From Ruminococcus sp. (GTDB taxonomy: Bacteria; Bacillota; Clostridia; Oscillospirales; Ruminococcaceae): a stretch of 64,000 nucleotides of DNA. The stretch covers positions 1 to 64,000 of the forward strand of contig JAFTYF010000053.1 in the NCBI GenBank assembly GCA_017461395.1, given 5' to 3'. Made by a program: the position numbers and the translations under genes. The notes under the pieces are model-generated. The model did no database searches and was not told where the DNA came from. It saw only the letters and a program-made list of their open reading frames with translations. Positions 34,641 through 44,765 of the stretch are shown one piece after another (the stretch's first letter is position 1; each line of letters opens with the position of its first letter).

Positions 34641-35533
34641 TGTCAAGAACCGCTTTCGTAACTATCGCCGGCCGTACAAACGCCGGAAAATCTTCGTTGC
34701 TTAACGCTATCATCGGAGAAAAAATTGCATCCGTGAGCAATAAGCCACAAACTACACGCACACGCATTACCGGAATAAGAAATATCGACGACGTTCAGCT
34801 TGTTTTCTTTGATACACCAGGACTTCACAAGCCTGTAAACAAGCTCAGTGAGCATATGCTCAATACCGTAAAAGAATCCGTCAGCGATATCGATGCTGTT
34901 ATCTTCATGATGGACTGCACAAAAAAAATTAATGAGCAGGAGCTTAATCTGCTCCGTTCAATGAACAAATCGAAAATGCCGGTAATTCTCGTACTTAATA
35001 AAATTGATCTGCTCAGAAATAAGAACGATCTTGCACCGATTATTGCTGATATGACATCAAAAGCTGAGTTCCACGCTATTATTCCTGTCAGCGTGACCGA
35101 AAACAATGGCGTTGATATCGTTATCGACGAGATAATCAGTCTGTCAGAAGAATCTGTACATTTCTTCCCCGACGATATGATCACCGATCAGCCTGAAAAG
35201 ATTCTCGCCGCTGAAATGATCCGTGAAAAGCTGCTTATGCTTCTCAATGACGAGGTTCCTCACGGAATCGCTGTCGGCGTTGAAACTATGTCCGAACGTG
35301 ATGACAAGGATATCCTCGATATCTCTGCTGTGATCTACTGTGAAAAGGAATCTCACAAGGGTATCGTCATCGGAAAAGGTGGTTCTATGCTCAAAAAGGC
35401 TTCGACAGCCGCCCGACTCGATCTTGAAGATTTCTTCCAGATCAAGGTAAATCTCCAGTGCTGGGTAAAGGTCAAGGAAGACTGGCGCAACCGTGAGGGT
35501 ATCATCAGAACTCTTGGTCTTTCCGAGAAATAA
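34640..35533 (+). CDS. era: GTPase Era
   Basis: 297 residues. G1 AGRTNAGKSS (10-19), G3 DTPGLHKP (about 58), G4 NKIDLL (about 120), and a C-terminal KH domain with IVIGKGGSMLKK (about 243-254). Binds the 3' end of 16S rRNA in 30S assembly. Coupled to ybeY. Confidence 0.96.
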   Translation: MSRTAFVTIAGRTNAGKSSLLNAIIGEKIASVSNKPQTTRTRITGIRNIDDVQLVFFDTPGLHKPVNKLSEHMLNTVKESVSDIDAVIFMMDCTKKINEQELNLLRSMNKSKMPVILVLNKIDLLRNKNDLAPIIADMTSKAEFHAIIPVSVTENNGVDIVIDEIISLSEESVHFFPDDMITDQPEKILAAEMIREKLLMLLNDEVPHGIAVGVETMSERDDKDILDISAVIYCEKESHKGIVIGKGGSMLKKASTAARLDLEDFFQIKVNLQCWVKVKEDWRNREGIIRTLGLSEK

Positions 35534-35569
35534 TTTCCGATAATATATTTATAGCTTCTGCAAAAAATA

Positions 35570-35617
35570 TTGATGTACCGGTTGATCGTCCATTTATTAA
35601 ATCAACTGGTGCATCAA
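35570..35617 (+). repeat. Long imperfect hairpin in the era-yqzL gap
   Basis: TTGATG-t-ACCGGTTGAT pairs with ATCAACTGGT-g-CATCAA (one G-U), 16 base pairs with a 14-nt loop. No T-run follows, so a processing, attenuation or pausing site is more likely than a terminator. Confidence 0.5.
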
Positions 35618-35670
35618 TAACTGTATGCCGGACTTTTTCCGATATACAACAGATTGCGGAGGTCAAACAT

Positions 35671-35802
35671 ATGTCAGATGAGACTTTATGGATAAAATTT
35701 ACTCAGTCCGGAACTATAGAGGACTATCTCAGATACAAGGATAAATCAGATGATAATACAAGAAGGAATCGTCCTGAGAGAACGTCTTGTGGGCGAACAT
35801 GA
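35671..35802 (+). CDS. yqzL: YqzL-like small protein
   Basis: A 43-residue ORF that starts MSDETLWIKFTQSGTIEDYL and continues RYKDKSDDN. It matches the YqzL family (W..F..TG.i..YL.YK), whose gene in Bacillus lies exactly here, between era and recO. GGAGG lies 8 nt upstream of the ATG. The last 18 codons overlap recO in another frame. Function unknown. Confidence 0.75.
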   Translation: MSDETLWIKFTQSGTIEDYLRYKDKSDDNTRRNRPERTSCGRT

Positions 35803-36505
35803 TAAATTCATCGATGTTCTCACGAAAAACAGCGGGATCATTGAAATAACCGCAAAGGGTGCCGGAAAAATCGGCGGAAAATCACGAAGCTCTGCACAGC
35901 TTTTCGCTTATTCTAAGTTCTGCATGAACAAGAAGGGCAATCGTTATTATCTTAACAGTGCAGAGCCGATACATATTTTCTACGGACTGCGTGATTCACT
36001 TCAAAAAATTGCGCTTGCTTCCTATTTTTCAGAGGTTCTGACCTACTGCATCGACGAGGACTGCGGCAGTGAGGATGTTATGCGCCTTGTTCTGAATACA
36101 TTCCATTACCTCGAAAGCGGTAAGCGTGAGCCTGAAATGCTTAAGGCAATCTTTGAACTGCGTCTTATGGCGGAAATCGGCTTCATGCCTGATATAGTCG
36201 GCTGCCGTATGTGTGGCGTATATGAACCCGAAACGCTCTATTTCAGCGAAAAATCAAGCTGTTTCTACTGTGAGGACTGCTTCAGTGACGCCGTTGACAA
36301 GGGATATACAAAAATAAAGCTCCCTGTTCTCAGCGCTCTCCGTCATATCGTTCTGGCTGATTTCAACAGACTTTTTAATTTCCGCATCTCTGACAGTGCT
36401 ATGCTTACTCTTTCTGCAATAACGGAAAATTATCTTATCGAACATCTTGAGCGCCGTTTCCAGACGCTCAATTACTACAAGGATATAAGGAAAATCTATG
36501 AATAA
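35750..36505 (+). CDS. recO: DNA repair protein RecO
   Basis: 251 residues. OB fold at the N-terminus (IVLRERLVGEHDKFIDVLTK) and a four-cysteine zinc site CRMC...CEDC (about 149-180). Mediates RecA loading and strand annealing in the RecFOR pathway. Starts inside yqzL and overlaps mutS2 by 8 nt. Confidence 0.92.
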   Translation: MIIQEGIVLRERLVGEHDKFIDVLTKNSGIIEITAKGAGKIGGKSRSSAQLFAYSKFCMNKKGNRYYLNSAEPIHIFYGLRDSLQKIALASYFSEVLTYCIDEDCGSEDVMRLVLNTFHYLESGKREPEMLKAIFELRLMAEIGFMPDIVGCRMCGVYEPETLYFSEKSSCFYCEDCFSDAVDKGYTKIKLPVLSALRHIVLADFNRLFNFRISDSAMLTLSAITENYLIEHLERRFQTLNYYKDIRKIYE

Positions 36506-38879
36506 ATATCTTAAAACACTTGAACTTGACAAAATTCTTGAAATGCTTGCGGAGCTTACCTCAAACGAGGAAACAAGAAAAATGGCACTTTCGCTCCGTC
36601 CCGACTGCGACCTTGAACGTACACGATACGAATGCCTTAAAACCTCTCAGGCACTCAGCCTTTCTGTTCAGTTCGGAACTCCGCCGTTTTCAAACTTCAA
36701 GGATATAACTACAACAGCCGCCCGTGCCAAGTCCGGAGCGGTTATTTCACTGCGTGATCTCATGGATATCGCAGCTATGCTCCGACAGATAAAGGGGCTT
36801 GCCGATTGGTACGGTCACTGCGAAAATATCGAAACAGAACTGAGTTATCTTTTTTCTCAGCTTAAACCAAATGACTGGCTTCTTGAAAAGCTGGAGCGTT
36901 CCATTATCTCCGAAAACGAGATCGCTGACGCTGCAAGTCCGGAACTGGCTGCAATTCGCCGGAAAATCAATCGTGCCGGAATGCAGCTTCGTGAAACTCT
37001 CGATAAAATGATAAGAAACAAGACTACTCAGCAGTACCTTCAGGAAAATACAGTCACTCTCCGAGACGGACGCTTCGTTCTTCCTGTAAAATCGGAACAT
37101 CGTGGGCAGATCAGCGGTCTTGTTCATGATACTTCCGCAACCGGACAGACGATCTTCATAGAGCCTATGGCTATCGTAGAAGCAAACAACGATATCCGTA
37201 TCCTTGAAGGCAAGGAACAGGAGGAAATCGAGAGAATTATCCGTGAACTCTGCCGTGACTGCGGCGATTATGCTGATATTCTTTGCGAAAATTACAAGAT
37301 TTGCGTTGAGCTGAACCTCTATTTTGCGAAATCAAATCTTGCGGCAAAGCTTAACTGCTCTCTCCCGAAAATTACTGATGACGGTATAATCAATCTGAAA
37401 AAAGCTCGTCATCCCCTGCTTGATAAGAATAAAGCTGTCCCGATCAATCTTTCTCTCGGTGACGAATATCAGGCACTTATAATTACCGGTCCAAATACCG
37501 GCGGAAAAACTGTTGCACTCAAAACTGCCGGACTTCTCAGCGCAATGATCATGTGCGGACTTCTTATTCCTGTCGCTGACGGAAGCAGTATTTCTGTTTT
37601 TAGGCACATTCTTGCTGATATCGGTGACAGTCAGAGCATTGAACAGAATCTTTCGACGTTCTCGTCTCACACAAATAAAGTTATCGAGATACTTAAAACC
37701 TCCGACGAAAGCTCGCTTATTCTGCTTGATGAGCTTGGTTCCGGAACTGATCCCGTTGAGGGAGCTGCACTTGCTGTCTCAATCATAAGAAAACTTATGC
37801 AAAACGGCGCAAAGGTCATGGTCACTACACATTATCAGGAGCTTAAAGTCTTTGCGATCGACAGTCCGGATGTGCAGAACGCTTCGTGTGAGTTCGATAT
37901 TGAGACATTCCGTCCAACATACAGGCTTATTGTTGGTTCTCCTGGAAAATCAAATGCTTTTGCAATTTCTGCCGGACTTGGTATGCCTGAGGATATTATC
38001 GAGGATGCCAAAAATCGTGTAGATGATGCAAATACACGTCTTGAAGAAGTTATCGGAAAGCTTGAAGCAAGCCGTCTGGAGCTTGAACGGCAGAAAGAAG
38101 AAATTTCCCGACTCAGAGCTCAGACAGCAGCGCATGAGGAAGCTATCAGAAAAGAACGTGAAGAACTAGAAGCCGCACGTTCTGATGAGCTTGAAAAGGC
38201 AAGACTCCGTGCAATGACGATTATCGAGCAAACTAAGGCTGAATCAAACGAGCTTTTAGAGGAACTTGAACAACTCCGCCGTGAAAAGGACAAAAAGGAT
38301 TTCAGCGGAAATGTTTCTTCAATGAAATCAAGAACAAAGCAGAGTTTCAACAAAATGTACGATACCGCTAACCCAATCGACAGCCGCAATTCTCAGGAAG
38401 AATACGTTCTTCCACGAAAACTCAGACGCGGCGATACTGTATTTATTGTTGATCTCAACCGCAAGGGAATAATTTCCGGCGAACCTGACGGCAGCGATTT
38501 CGTATTCGTTCAGATGGGCGTTATGAAAACAAAAATGAATATCTCACGTCTCCGTCTTGAAGAAGCTCCTAAGCCCGTTCAGCAGAAACGTCCTGTCAGA
38601 AACATGAACAAAGTCGGCATAAAGGCTGAACGTCGTGGAAAAATGGAGCTTGATATCCGTGGCTGTGCCTGCGACGATGGTGTTTATCAGCTCGATTCAT
38701 TCATAGATCAGGCAGTAATGTCTAATATTTCAACCGTTACGATAATTCACGGCAAAGGAACCGGACTTCTCAGAACTGCTGTGCACAGACGACTGAAATC
38801 ACATCCGTCTGTCAAAAGCTTCAGACTTGGACTATTTGGTGAAGGCGAGGACGGAGTTACCGTTGCTGAGCTTAAATAA
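36498..38879 (+). CDS. mutS2: Endonuclease MutS2
   Basis: 793 residues. Helical core and MutS-type ATPase with Walker A GPNTGGKT (about 331-338), ILADIGDSQSIEQNLSTFSS (Q/ST region) and Walker B LILLDELGSGTDP; a coiled coil (about 520-620); a C-terminal Smr nuclease domain (about 715-793; LDIRGCACDD and HGKGTGLLR). Lacks the MutS mismatch-recognition domain. In Gram-positives MutS2 also rescues collided ribosomes. Tail end of the CYTH-phoH-era operon. Confidence 0.95.
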   Translation: MNKYLKTLELDKILEMLAELTSNEETRKMALSLRPDCDLERTRYECLKTSQALSLSVQFGTPPFSNFKDITTTAARAKSGAVISLRDLMDIAAMLRQIKGLADWYGHCENIETELSYLFSQLKPNDWLLEKLERSIISENEIADAASPELAAIRRKINRAGMQLRETLDKMIRNKTTQQYLQENTVTLRDGRFVLPVKSEHRGQISGLVHDTSATGQTIFIEPMAIVEANNDIRILEGKEQEEIERIIRELCRDCGDYADILCENYKICVELNLYFAKSNLAAKLNCSLPKITDDGIINLKKARHPLLDKNKAVPINLSLGDEYQALIITGPNTGGKTVALKTAGLLSAMIMCGLLIPVADGSSISVFRHILADIGDSQSIEQNLSTFSSHTNKVIEILKTSDESSLILLDELGSGTDPVEGAALAVSIIRKLMQNGAKVMVTTHYQELKVFAIDSPDVQNASCEFDIETFRPTYRLIVGSPGKSNAFAISAGLGMPEDIIEDAKNRVDDANTRLEEVIGKLEASRLELERQKEEISRLRAQTAAHEEAIRKEREELEAARSDELEKARLRAMTIIEQTKAESNELLEELEQLRREKDKKDFSGNVSSMKSRTKQSFNKMYDTANPIDSRNSQEEYVLPRKLRRGDTVFIVDLNRKGIISGEPDGSDFVFVQMGVMKTKMNISRLRLEEAPKPVQQKRPVRNMNKVGIKAERRGKMELDIRGCACDDGVYQLDSFIDQAVMSNISTVTIIHGKGTGLLRTAVHRRLKSHPSVKSFRLGLFGEGEDGVTVAELK

Positions 38880-38909
38880 ACCTCATGCTATCGCCAGGAG
38901 GTTGATCTA

Positions 38910-41477
38910 ATGACAAAAATCCGTTCATTTCTGAAAAAACATCCTGATGCAGCCGCTGTAACCCTTATCACATTTTTATTCTTATTCATTACAGCCGTCA
39001 CCATGATATTAAGAGGCGAGGGCTTTGTATGGGGATCCGATACTGATTGGAAAAGTCAGCATTTCGCCATTCCGGAATACTTCCGGATGCGATTCTACCA
39101 GACATACGACTTCTTTCCTGACTTTGCACTACAGATCGGCGGAGGTCAGAACATCTACAATTTTTCCTACTACGGCATTGCTAACCCTCTTTATCTCCCT
39201 GCGTATGCCATGCCGTTTATAAAAATGAGCACATATCTTCAGGCCATAAGCCTGACGACTGTGCTCGTTTCCGCTATATCGGGATATTACTTCTTTAGAG
39301 GACATTTCAAAAGCAATACGGCTTTCATACTTGCAGTGATGTTTCTTTGCTCGGGCGGACTTCTTTTTCACAGCCACCACCATATCATGTTCATGAATTA
39401 TTTTCCGTTTCTGATAGGACTGCTTATCGGATGCAGGAAGCGAAACTCCCCAAGAAATACACTGTTCGTCGCCGCTATGTCATACAGTATTCTCTGCACA
39501 AGCTTTTATTTCAGCGTCGGATGCTTTGCAGCTGTATTAATCTACATGATTTTTCTGGAACTTAAAGAAAACAAGCCTTTTTTGATAAAGCGCTTTCTCA
39601 GAACCTTCGGCATTAAGCTTATCAGTGCCGTTACTGGATGCTTCTGTTCCGCTTTTATGTGGATGCCGACTCTTATGGCTATATTTTCAGGCAGAGAAAA
39701 AACTTCATCAACATTTTCTATAAGCGATATTCTCCTGCTTGATGTTAATCTGACTACAATTCTTTACTCAGGATATTCCATGGGACTGACTGTTTTTGTA
39801 CTTTTTGCTTCAATTTATATGCTCATCAAAGGGAAAAAATGCGTCCGCTTTCTGTCAATAATTCTGATAGCCTGCATACTGTTTCCGCTTATAAACAGTA
39901 TTGTTAATGCATTTATGTACATAGACGGAAAGGCTTTTCTTCCATTCAGTCCGATTATGCTTCTCATTGCCGGATATTTTCTGAATGAAAAAAAACTCGA
40001 CCTGCAGACAGCCATAGTTTCCTCAATAATTATCACCGCTATGGGTATTTTGAATATACTGCTGGACGACTACAATGTGGACTACAACAAACTGATGCTC
40101 CCTATTCTTGCTGCTGTTATTTTTACTGGATTCTTTATGATTTGCATTTGCCGGAAAAATAAAGAGAAAATTCTCCCATTTTATGCCGCAGCAGGATCTT
40201 TGATAGTTTGTCTCATAAACAACTATATTGATACATTTGCAACATCCGACCATGTGAGAGAATTCTACAATCCAGAAACTGAAAAAACCATTCTATCAAC
40301 AATTGAAAATGATACGGATATGTACCGATTTGCAAACACTGTTCATAATGATGTCACTGTAAACCGCATTTTCAATATGAATTATCTCTCTACCAGTAGT
40401 TATTCCTCTATAAACAACCCTTTTTTGCGTGATTTCCGCTTCAATACGTCGCTCAGCGAAAATCGGACACGAAATAATGCGCTTCAGAATCAGCCATACA
40501 ACATACTTTTTACGACGCTTATGGGCTGCCGTTACAGAATGTCCTCGGAGCATATGAGAATGTATAATGAAGAAATCATCACAAAACTCAAGGATTGCGC
40601 TCTATACCGCAATGATTATGCATTTCCGCTCGGATATGCTTCCTCATCTGTGATGGGTGAAGATGTATTTATGGAACTCCCGTCGCAGTTCAAGGCTGAG
40701 GCTCTGCTGAATAATATTATTATTCCGGGCAGTTATAACGGAATTCCAGCACAAAAGACAGAACAAATATTCCCTGATATGTCGCCAATGATGAATGATC
40801 CGCATATTGAATACGAAAACGGAACTTACATTATCGACACGCAGACTGAATTTACGGTCGAACTGAAGCTTGAGAAATTCGATGAGAACAAAATACTTAT
40901 AGTTTCCGCATCAGCTGACAACAGGATTGGCAGCCCACTTATGTACGATGATATATTCCTTGTTGTTAACGGCGTCAAAAACAAGCTTACTGATCCTCGT
41001 TGGAAATACTGCAATCAGAACTATGATTTCACCTATGTTCTATCCTCATATGAAATTGCTGACCGTTTGACGCTGACCTTCTCACCTGGACTTTACACGA
41101 TTTCCAATATTCAGGTCTTTGCGCTTGATGCTTCTGTACTGAACGATGCAAGAAATAGTCTGGATGAATTCATTATTGACCGCAGTGAATCGCTATTTGA
41201 CTCAATAAAGGGTGTAATCAATATCACTGATGACAGTTGGTTCAATATTTCGATTCCTTACGATAAGAATTTCCGTATCTTCGTTGACGGCGAGCCGACT
41301 GAATACTATAAAACGAACACTGCGTTTATTGGATTCCCTATAAAAACCGGAAAACACGATATCCTCATTTCATACGAGGCTCCGATGAAAAAAAGCGGAA
41401 TTGCAGTTTCTATATCATCGGCGGCATTTCTTATGTCACTTATGATTATTATGAAAATCAAAAAGCACGAAATATAG
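38910..41477 (+). CDS. YfhO family polytopic membrane protein
   Basis: 855 residues. About a dozen membrane helices between residues 15 and 435, with WGSDTDWKSQHF near 41-52 and HSHHHIMFMNYFPF near 155, as in YfhO/GT-C-like proteins; the last 430 residues form an outer domain and one final helix (about 835-850). YfhO in Gram-positives is a lipid-linked sugar transferase for lipoteichoic acid or glycolipid glycosylation; the donor and acceptor here are unknown. RBS AGGAGG. 30 nt downstream of mutS2, terminator follows. Confidence 0.85.
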   Translation: MTKIRSFLKKHPDAAAVTLITFLFLFITAVTMILRGEGFVWGSDTDWKSQHFAIPEYFRMRFYQTYDFFPDFALQIGGGQNIYNFSYYGIANPLYLPAYAMPFIKMSTYLQAISLTTVLVSAISGYYFFRGHFKSNTAFILAVMFLCSGGLLFHSHHHIMFMNYFPFLIGLLIGCRKRNSPRNTLFVAAMSYSILCTSFYFSVGCFAAVLIYMIFLELKENKPFLIKRFLRTFGIKLISAVTGCFCSAFMWMPTLMAIFSGREKTSSTFSISDILLLDVNLTTILYSGYSMGLTVFVLFASIYMLIKGKKCVRFLSIILIACILFPLINSIVNAFMYIDGKAFLPFSPIMLLIAGYFLNEKKLDLQTAIVSSIIITAMGILNILLDDYNVDYNKLMLPILAAVIFTGFFMICICRKNKEKILPFYAAAGSLIVCLINNYIDTFATSDHVREFYNPETEKTILSTIENDTDMYRFANTVHNDVTVNRIFNMNYLSTSSYSSINNPFLRDFRFNTSLSENRTRNNALQNQPYNILFTTLMGCRYRMSSEHMRMYNEEIITKLKDCALYRNDYAFPLGYASSSVMGEDVFMELPSQFKAEALLNNIIIPGSYNGIPAQKTEQIFPDMSPMMNDPHIEYENGTYIIDTQTEFTVELKLEKFDENKILIVSASADNRIGSPLMYDDIFLVVNGVKNKLTDPRWKYCNQNYDFTYVLSSYEIADRLTLTFSPGLYTISNIQVFALDASVLNDARNSLDEFIIDRSESLFDSIKGVINITDDSWFNISIPYDKNFRIFVDGEPTEYYKTNTAFIGFPIKTGKHDILISYEAPMKKSGIAVSISSAAFLMSLMIIMKIKKHEI

Positions 41478-41480
41478 CAA

Positions 41481-41513
41481 AATACCACACATTATTCATG
41501 TGTGGTATTTTTA
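41481..41513 (+). terminator. Terminator of mutS2-yfhO-like unit
   Basis: AATACCACACAT / ATGTGTGGTATT with a 5-nt loop, then TTTTT. Confidence 0.85.
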
Positions 41514-41516
41514 TGC

Positions 41517-41552
41517 GAAAAAACACCCTCTCTGCCGAAACAAAGAGGGTGT
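41517..41552 (-). terminator. Terminator of the CBM4-GH9 cellulase gene
   Basis: ACACCCTCT / AGAGGGTGT with a 12-nt loop and T6 on the minus strand. Confidence 0.85.
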
Positions 41553-41612
41553 ATTCTATTTCAGGAGGTCGCTATGATTCTGAAATCATACCAAATCACC
41601 TGTGTAATTTAA

Positions 41613-44600
41613 TTATTCCTTTACGAAATCCTTAGGATCGAGTGAAGATACGAGCTTAAGGAGGAACTTCTGAATCTGGAGAGAGTCAGAGTTTGTAAGT
41701 CCTGTACCATTCTCGTATACGTCAGCGTTAGCCTTACCCTGATCTGTGATCTTGTACTCATCAGGATTTCCGAGGTTCTGGAGGATGAGGATAGCGTCGT
41801 TCAGGAGAACTTCACCATCGCAGTTAGTGTCGCCCCAGAGTGTTGCATCAGGAAGCTCTGGGCCAGGACCAGGTGAAGGAGGAGTAACAATTGTGCCGTT
41901 ACCAGCATCAGCAGCTTCGTCCTGCATGAAGGAAGCGATCCAAGCGAGAGGAGCGTTCCAGTTGATTGTAACTTCGTTTGTAGACCATGCTTCGATAGAG
42001 TCAACGAAACATCTCTGTGACGGGTTAGTTGTATCGCCAGGAACGAATCCGAGAGCACGAACATAAGGATCCTGGAGACCTGCGTTAGGACCACCGGAAA
42101 GAACACCGTCGGGAGCCATAGGCAGAGTCTTATCGAGTTCGTAAGACCAATATCTGTGGTGAGGATTCTCTTCCTTATAGCTACCGTAACCAGTTACATA
42201 AGAGAATGAAAGCGGGTTACATCCGAGGAGGTAGTTCATACCTGTAGCTACGCCGTTCATGTAGTTAATATCGTTTGTAAGGTCATAAGCATAAGCCATA
42301 ACGATACAGTTGTTGATAACCATTGAGTTTGAACCCCACTCATAACCATTGATCTTTACAGAAGGATCAAGGTTGTTCGGGTCATTATAGTCAGGACCAT
42401 CGTACTTATAAGGAATACCATAACCCTGTGCTTTTTCTTCAGCAATATAGTCATCTGCAGCCTTTGTAATTGCAGACTTTACCTTAGCGCTTTCATCAGC
42501 AGAAATGAGATCGCTGTGAAGTGCGAGTGAGAGTGTACCTGCAGAAGCAGTATTACCCCAGTTAAAGGATGTGAATGAACCGTCCTTGTTTTCGCCGCCT
42601 ACCATTCTTGTGTTACATGTGTAAGCGTACTCAGAGCCATCCATAACCTTCTTATATGTTGCAGCGTCAGCGTCGCCCATTTCGGAGCATGAGAGGTAAA
42701 GCTCACAAGCTGCCCAGTAAGCGTCGTCGAGAACGTTGTTATCACCGTAAGGTCCGCCGCCCTTTGCCTGCCACATAGGAGCATAGAGTGAATTCTCGTT
42801 GATTTCTTCCTTAGGACACTCGCATCCGAGATCAGGGTGTGTTGTAGGAGTATCATCATATTTATACCAGTGCTTTTCGTAAGCTGCGAAAGCTTCCTTA
42901 GCTGTCTCAAGGTATGTGTTAGCCTTTGTTTCATTGAAAGGCTTCCAGAGTCTTGCAGCCTGAGCAGCACAAGCAGCGTAGTTAAGTGTAGCAGCAAGCG
43001 TCGGAGGCTTTACGATACGAACTGTACCCCAGCCCTTAGAACCGTCAGAAAGTGTATCTTCTGCGTAATCCCAAGACTTTGTAGCAAGACCAGTCCACTT
43101 GTGGTCGTGGAGCTTGTGGTAGTAAAGACCTTCATACTTGCCCCAAGCAGAGTCAGTAGGTACAACCTTCATCTGAGCGATAAAGTCGAGCTCTACTGCA
43201 GCTTCGTCGAGGATATCCGGAACCTTGTTTCCAGCCTCAGGAACGAGCATTGTCTTAGAACCATCATCAAACTTTCCATCATAACCAGCCTGCTTGATAG
43301 CTCTCTCGTACATATTCTGGAGAGTCCATACGGAGATACCGCCGTTAACAACGTATTTACCGTGGTCACCAGCATCGTACCAACCGCCGTTAGCTGTCAG
43401 AGTACCAGACTTGTAAGTGTTTGTTGCTTCGTCCTTTGTAGAATACTCATTCTTCCAGATCTTCTGGATAGAAGCTGTATCTACCTTATGTCCGCCGGGA
43501 TGAGCAAGTGTAGACTTGTTACCGGATGTGATATATGCTTCATCAATATCAATACCAGAACGATTCTGATAGAAATAGTTAAGAGCATTTGTGAGCATAT
43601 TGTGAGACTCATCATAGTAGATTGTGTCAGCAATATTGAATGCAAAAGATCTCCAGTTCTGACCCTTGATGCGGAGGAAGTATCTTCCGGGAGTATTATA
43701 CTCAGAGAAGTCAATCTTGCATACGTTATCATGTGAGTCAGCATCGTACATCTTCTTTTCTGTTGTACCTGTATATACAACATCGCCTGACTTCTCGTCA
43801 ACGAGCTCAAACTCATATGTATCAGCAGTCAGATCAATTGTTGTAGCGCCGTGAAGGATATCACCCTTGTTATCGCCGAGAGTAGCTGTCTTAGCGAGGT
43901 TAGGATAGTAACCGATCTGGTTTACAGAAATAAAGTTAACAAGCTTACCGCCAACCTTCATATCCGGATTCTCAGCAGCACTAAAGTCACGGTTTGTAGC
44001 ACCGTATGACTCATTAGGATTTGCTGTACACTCACCTTCAACATATTCAGGAGAACAAGTTGTACAGTTGATTACCATGTTGTCAAAGAAGATCTCATCG
44101 CCGTCAATAGCATTACCGCCGTAGCCGTTGCTGTCGTTAGCATAATGGAATGCCCACTCAGCACTCTCGATGTCCATTGCAGCAGTGAAAGTACCTGAGA
44201 ATGTCTGCCAAGATGTAGAAAGCTTTGTAGCACTACCCCAGTTCTGGCCATTCAGTGTACCATCATAATGAGGACCATTCTGCATTTTACCGGTATTACC
44301 ATTAAGAACGAAATATTCCTCGTCACCCTTTGTATTACCGATCTTAGAACAAAGTTCCATACCGTTTCTGCTTGCCTTTGCATCGAAGCTTACTTCATAA
44401 GTATGGCCCTTCTTGAAGTTAAGGTTTCTGTGTCTGAACTGAAGGTCCCACTTAGAACTTTCAGCACCCTTAGCCTTGATGACTGTGATGTGGAAAGCGC
44501 CGTCTTCAATTAAGAAGTTCTGCTTAGCAGGGCTTGATTCACAAGTATGCCAAGGAAGCGCCTTGTAATCGAATGTTGACTCACCGAGAACCATACCAGC

Positions 44601-44696
44601 AGAAGCGCTCATAGGTGCTACAGTAGCAACTGTCGGTGCAACCATTGAAACTGCCATAAGGCTTGCAACGATTGCTCTTGAAAATTTCTTATGCAT
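41613..44696 (-). CDS. Cellulosomal GH9 cellulase: CBM4-like, Ig, GH9, dockerin
   Basis: 1027 residues. Signal peptide about 1-33; CBM4/9-type beta sandwich (about 35-215); CelD-type Ig domain (about 255-350); GH9 catalytic domain (about 355-930) with Asp441/Asp444 in WYDAGDHGKY and the general acid Glu908 in STNEVTINWNAPL. A Pro/Gly linker precedes a dockerin (about 953-1019) with WGDTNCDGEVLLNDAILILQ. The order matches theme B GH9 enzymes, usually processive endo/exo cellulases. Secreted and scaffold-bound. Monocistronic, with its own promoter and terminator. Confidence 0.95.
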   Translation of the reverse strand: MHKKFSRAIVASLMAVSMVAPTVATVAPMSASAGMVLGESTFDYKALPWHTCESSPAKQNFLIEDGAFHITVIKAKGAESSKWDLQFRHRNLNFKKGHTYEVSFDAKASRNGMELCSKIGNTKGDEEYFVLNGNTGKMQNGPHYDGTLNGQNWGSATKLSTSWQTFSGTFTAAMDIESAEWAFHYANDSNGYGGNAIDGDEIFFDNMVINCTTCSPEYVEGECTANPNESYGATNRDFSAAENPDMKVGGKLVNFISVNQIGYYPNLAKTATLGDNKGDILHGATTIDLTADTYEFELVDEKSGDVVYTGTTEKKMYDADSHDNVCKIDFSEYNTPGRYFLRIKGQNWRSFAFNIADTIYYDESHNMLTNALNYFYQNRSGIDIDEAYITSGNKSTLAHPGGHKVDTASIQKIWKNEYSTKDEATNTYKSGTLTANGGWYDAGDHGKYVVNGGISVWTLQNMYERAIKQAGYDGKFDDGSKTMLVPEAGNKVPDILDEAAVELDFIAQMKVVPTDSAWGKYEGLYYHKLHDHKWTGLATKSWDYAEDTLSDGSKGWGTVRIVKPPTLAATLNYAACAAQAARLWKPFNETKANTYLETAKEAFAAYEKHWYKYDDTPTTHPDLGCECPKEEINENSLYAPMWQAKGGGPYGDNNVLDDAYWAACELYLSCSEMGDADAATYKKVMDGSEYAYTCNTRMVGGENKDGSFTSFNWGNTASAGTLSLALHSDLISADESAKVKSAITKAADDYIAEEKAQGYGIPYKYDGPDYNDPNNLDPSVKINGYEWGSNSMVINNCIVMAYAYDLTNDINYMNGVATGMNYLLGCNPLSFSYVTGYGSYKEENPHHRYWSYELDKTLPMAPDGVLSGGPNAGLQDPYVRALGFVPGDTTNPSQRCFVDSIEAWSTNEVTINWNAPLAWIASFMQDEAADAGNGTIVTPPSPGPGPELPDATLWGDTNCDGEVLLNDAILILQNLGNPDEYKITDQGKANADVYENGTGLTNSDSLQIQKFLLKLVSSLDPKDFVKE

Positions 44697-44741
44697 TTTA
44701 AATACCCTCCCTGATAGAATAAAAATATAATGTAATTATAA

Positions 44742-44765
44742 CGCAATGCCAGTGCACACATTGCG
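44742..44765 (-). promoter_or_regulatory. 5' stem-loop and -10 region of the CBM4-GH9 gene
   Basis: CGCAATG / CATTGCG hairpin lies at the predicted transcript start, just after an extended -10 TGATATAAT at 44774-44766 (minus strand). A further TATAAT lies at about 44850. GTGCACAC recurs in inverted form in and upstream of the hairpin. Confidence 0.5.

Noticed and set aside
34077..34646. 189-codon minus-strand frame opposite ybeY
   Set aside because: YbeY is complete on the plus strand with its metal motif; this frame has no recognisable features.
41574..41612. 12-codon plus-strand ORF after AGGAGG
   Set aside because: Too short and no conservation evidence; lies downstream of a terminator pointing the other way.
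42837..43736. 299-codon plus-strand frame opposite the GH9 catalytic domain
   Set aside because: Shadow of a long coding region; composition is Ser/Val/Cys-rich and matches no family.
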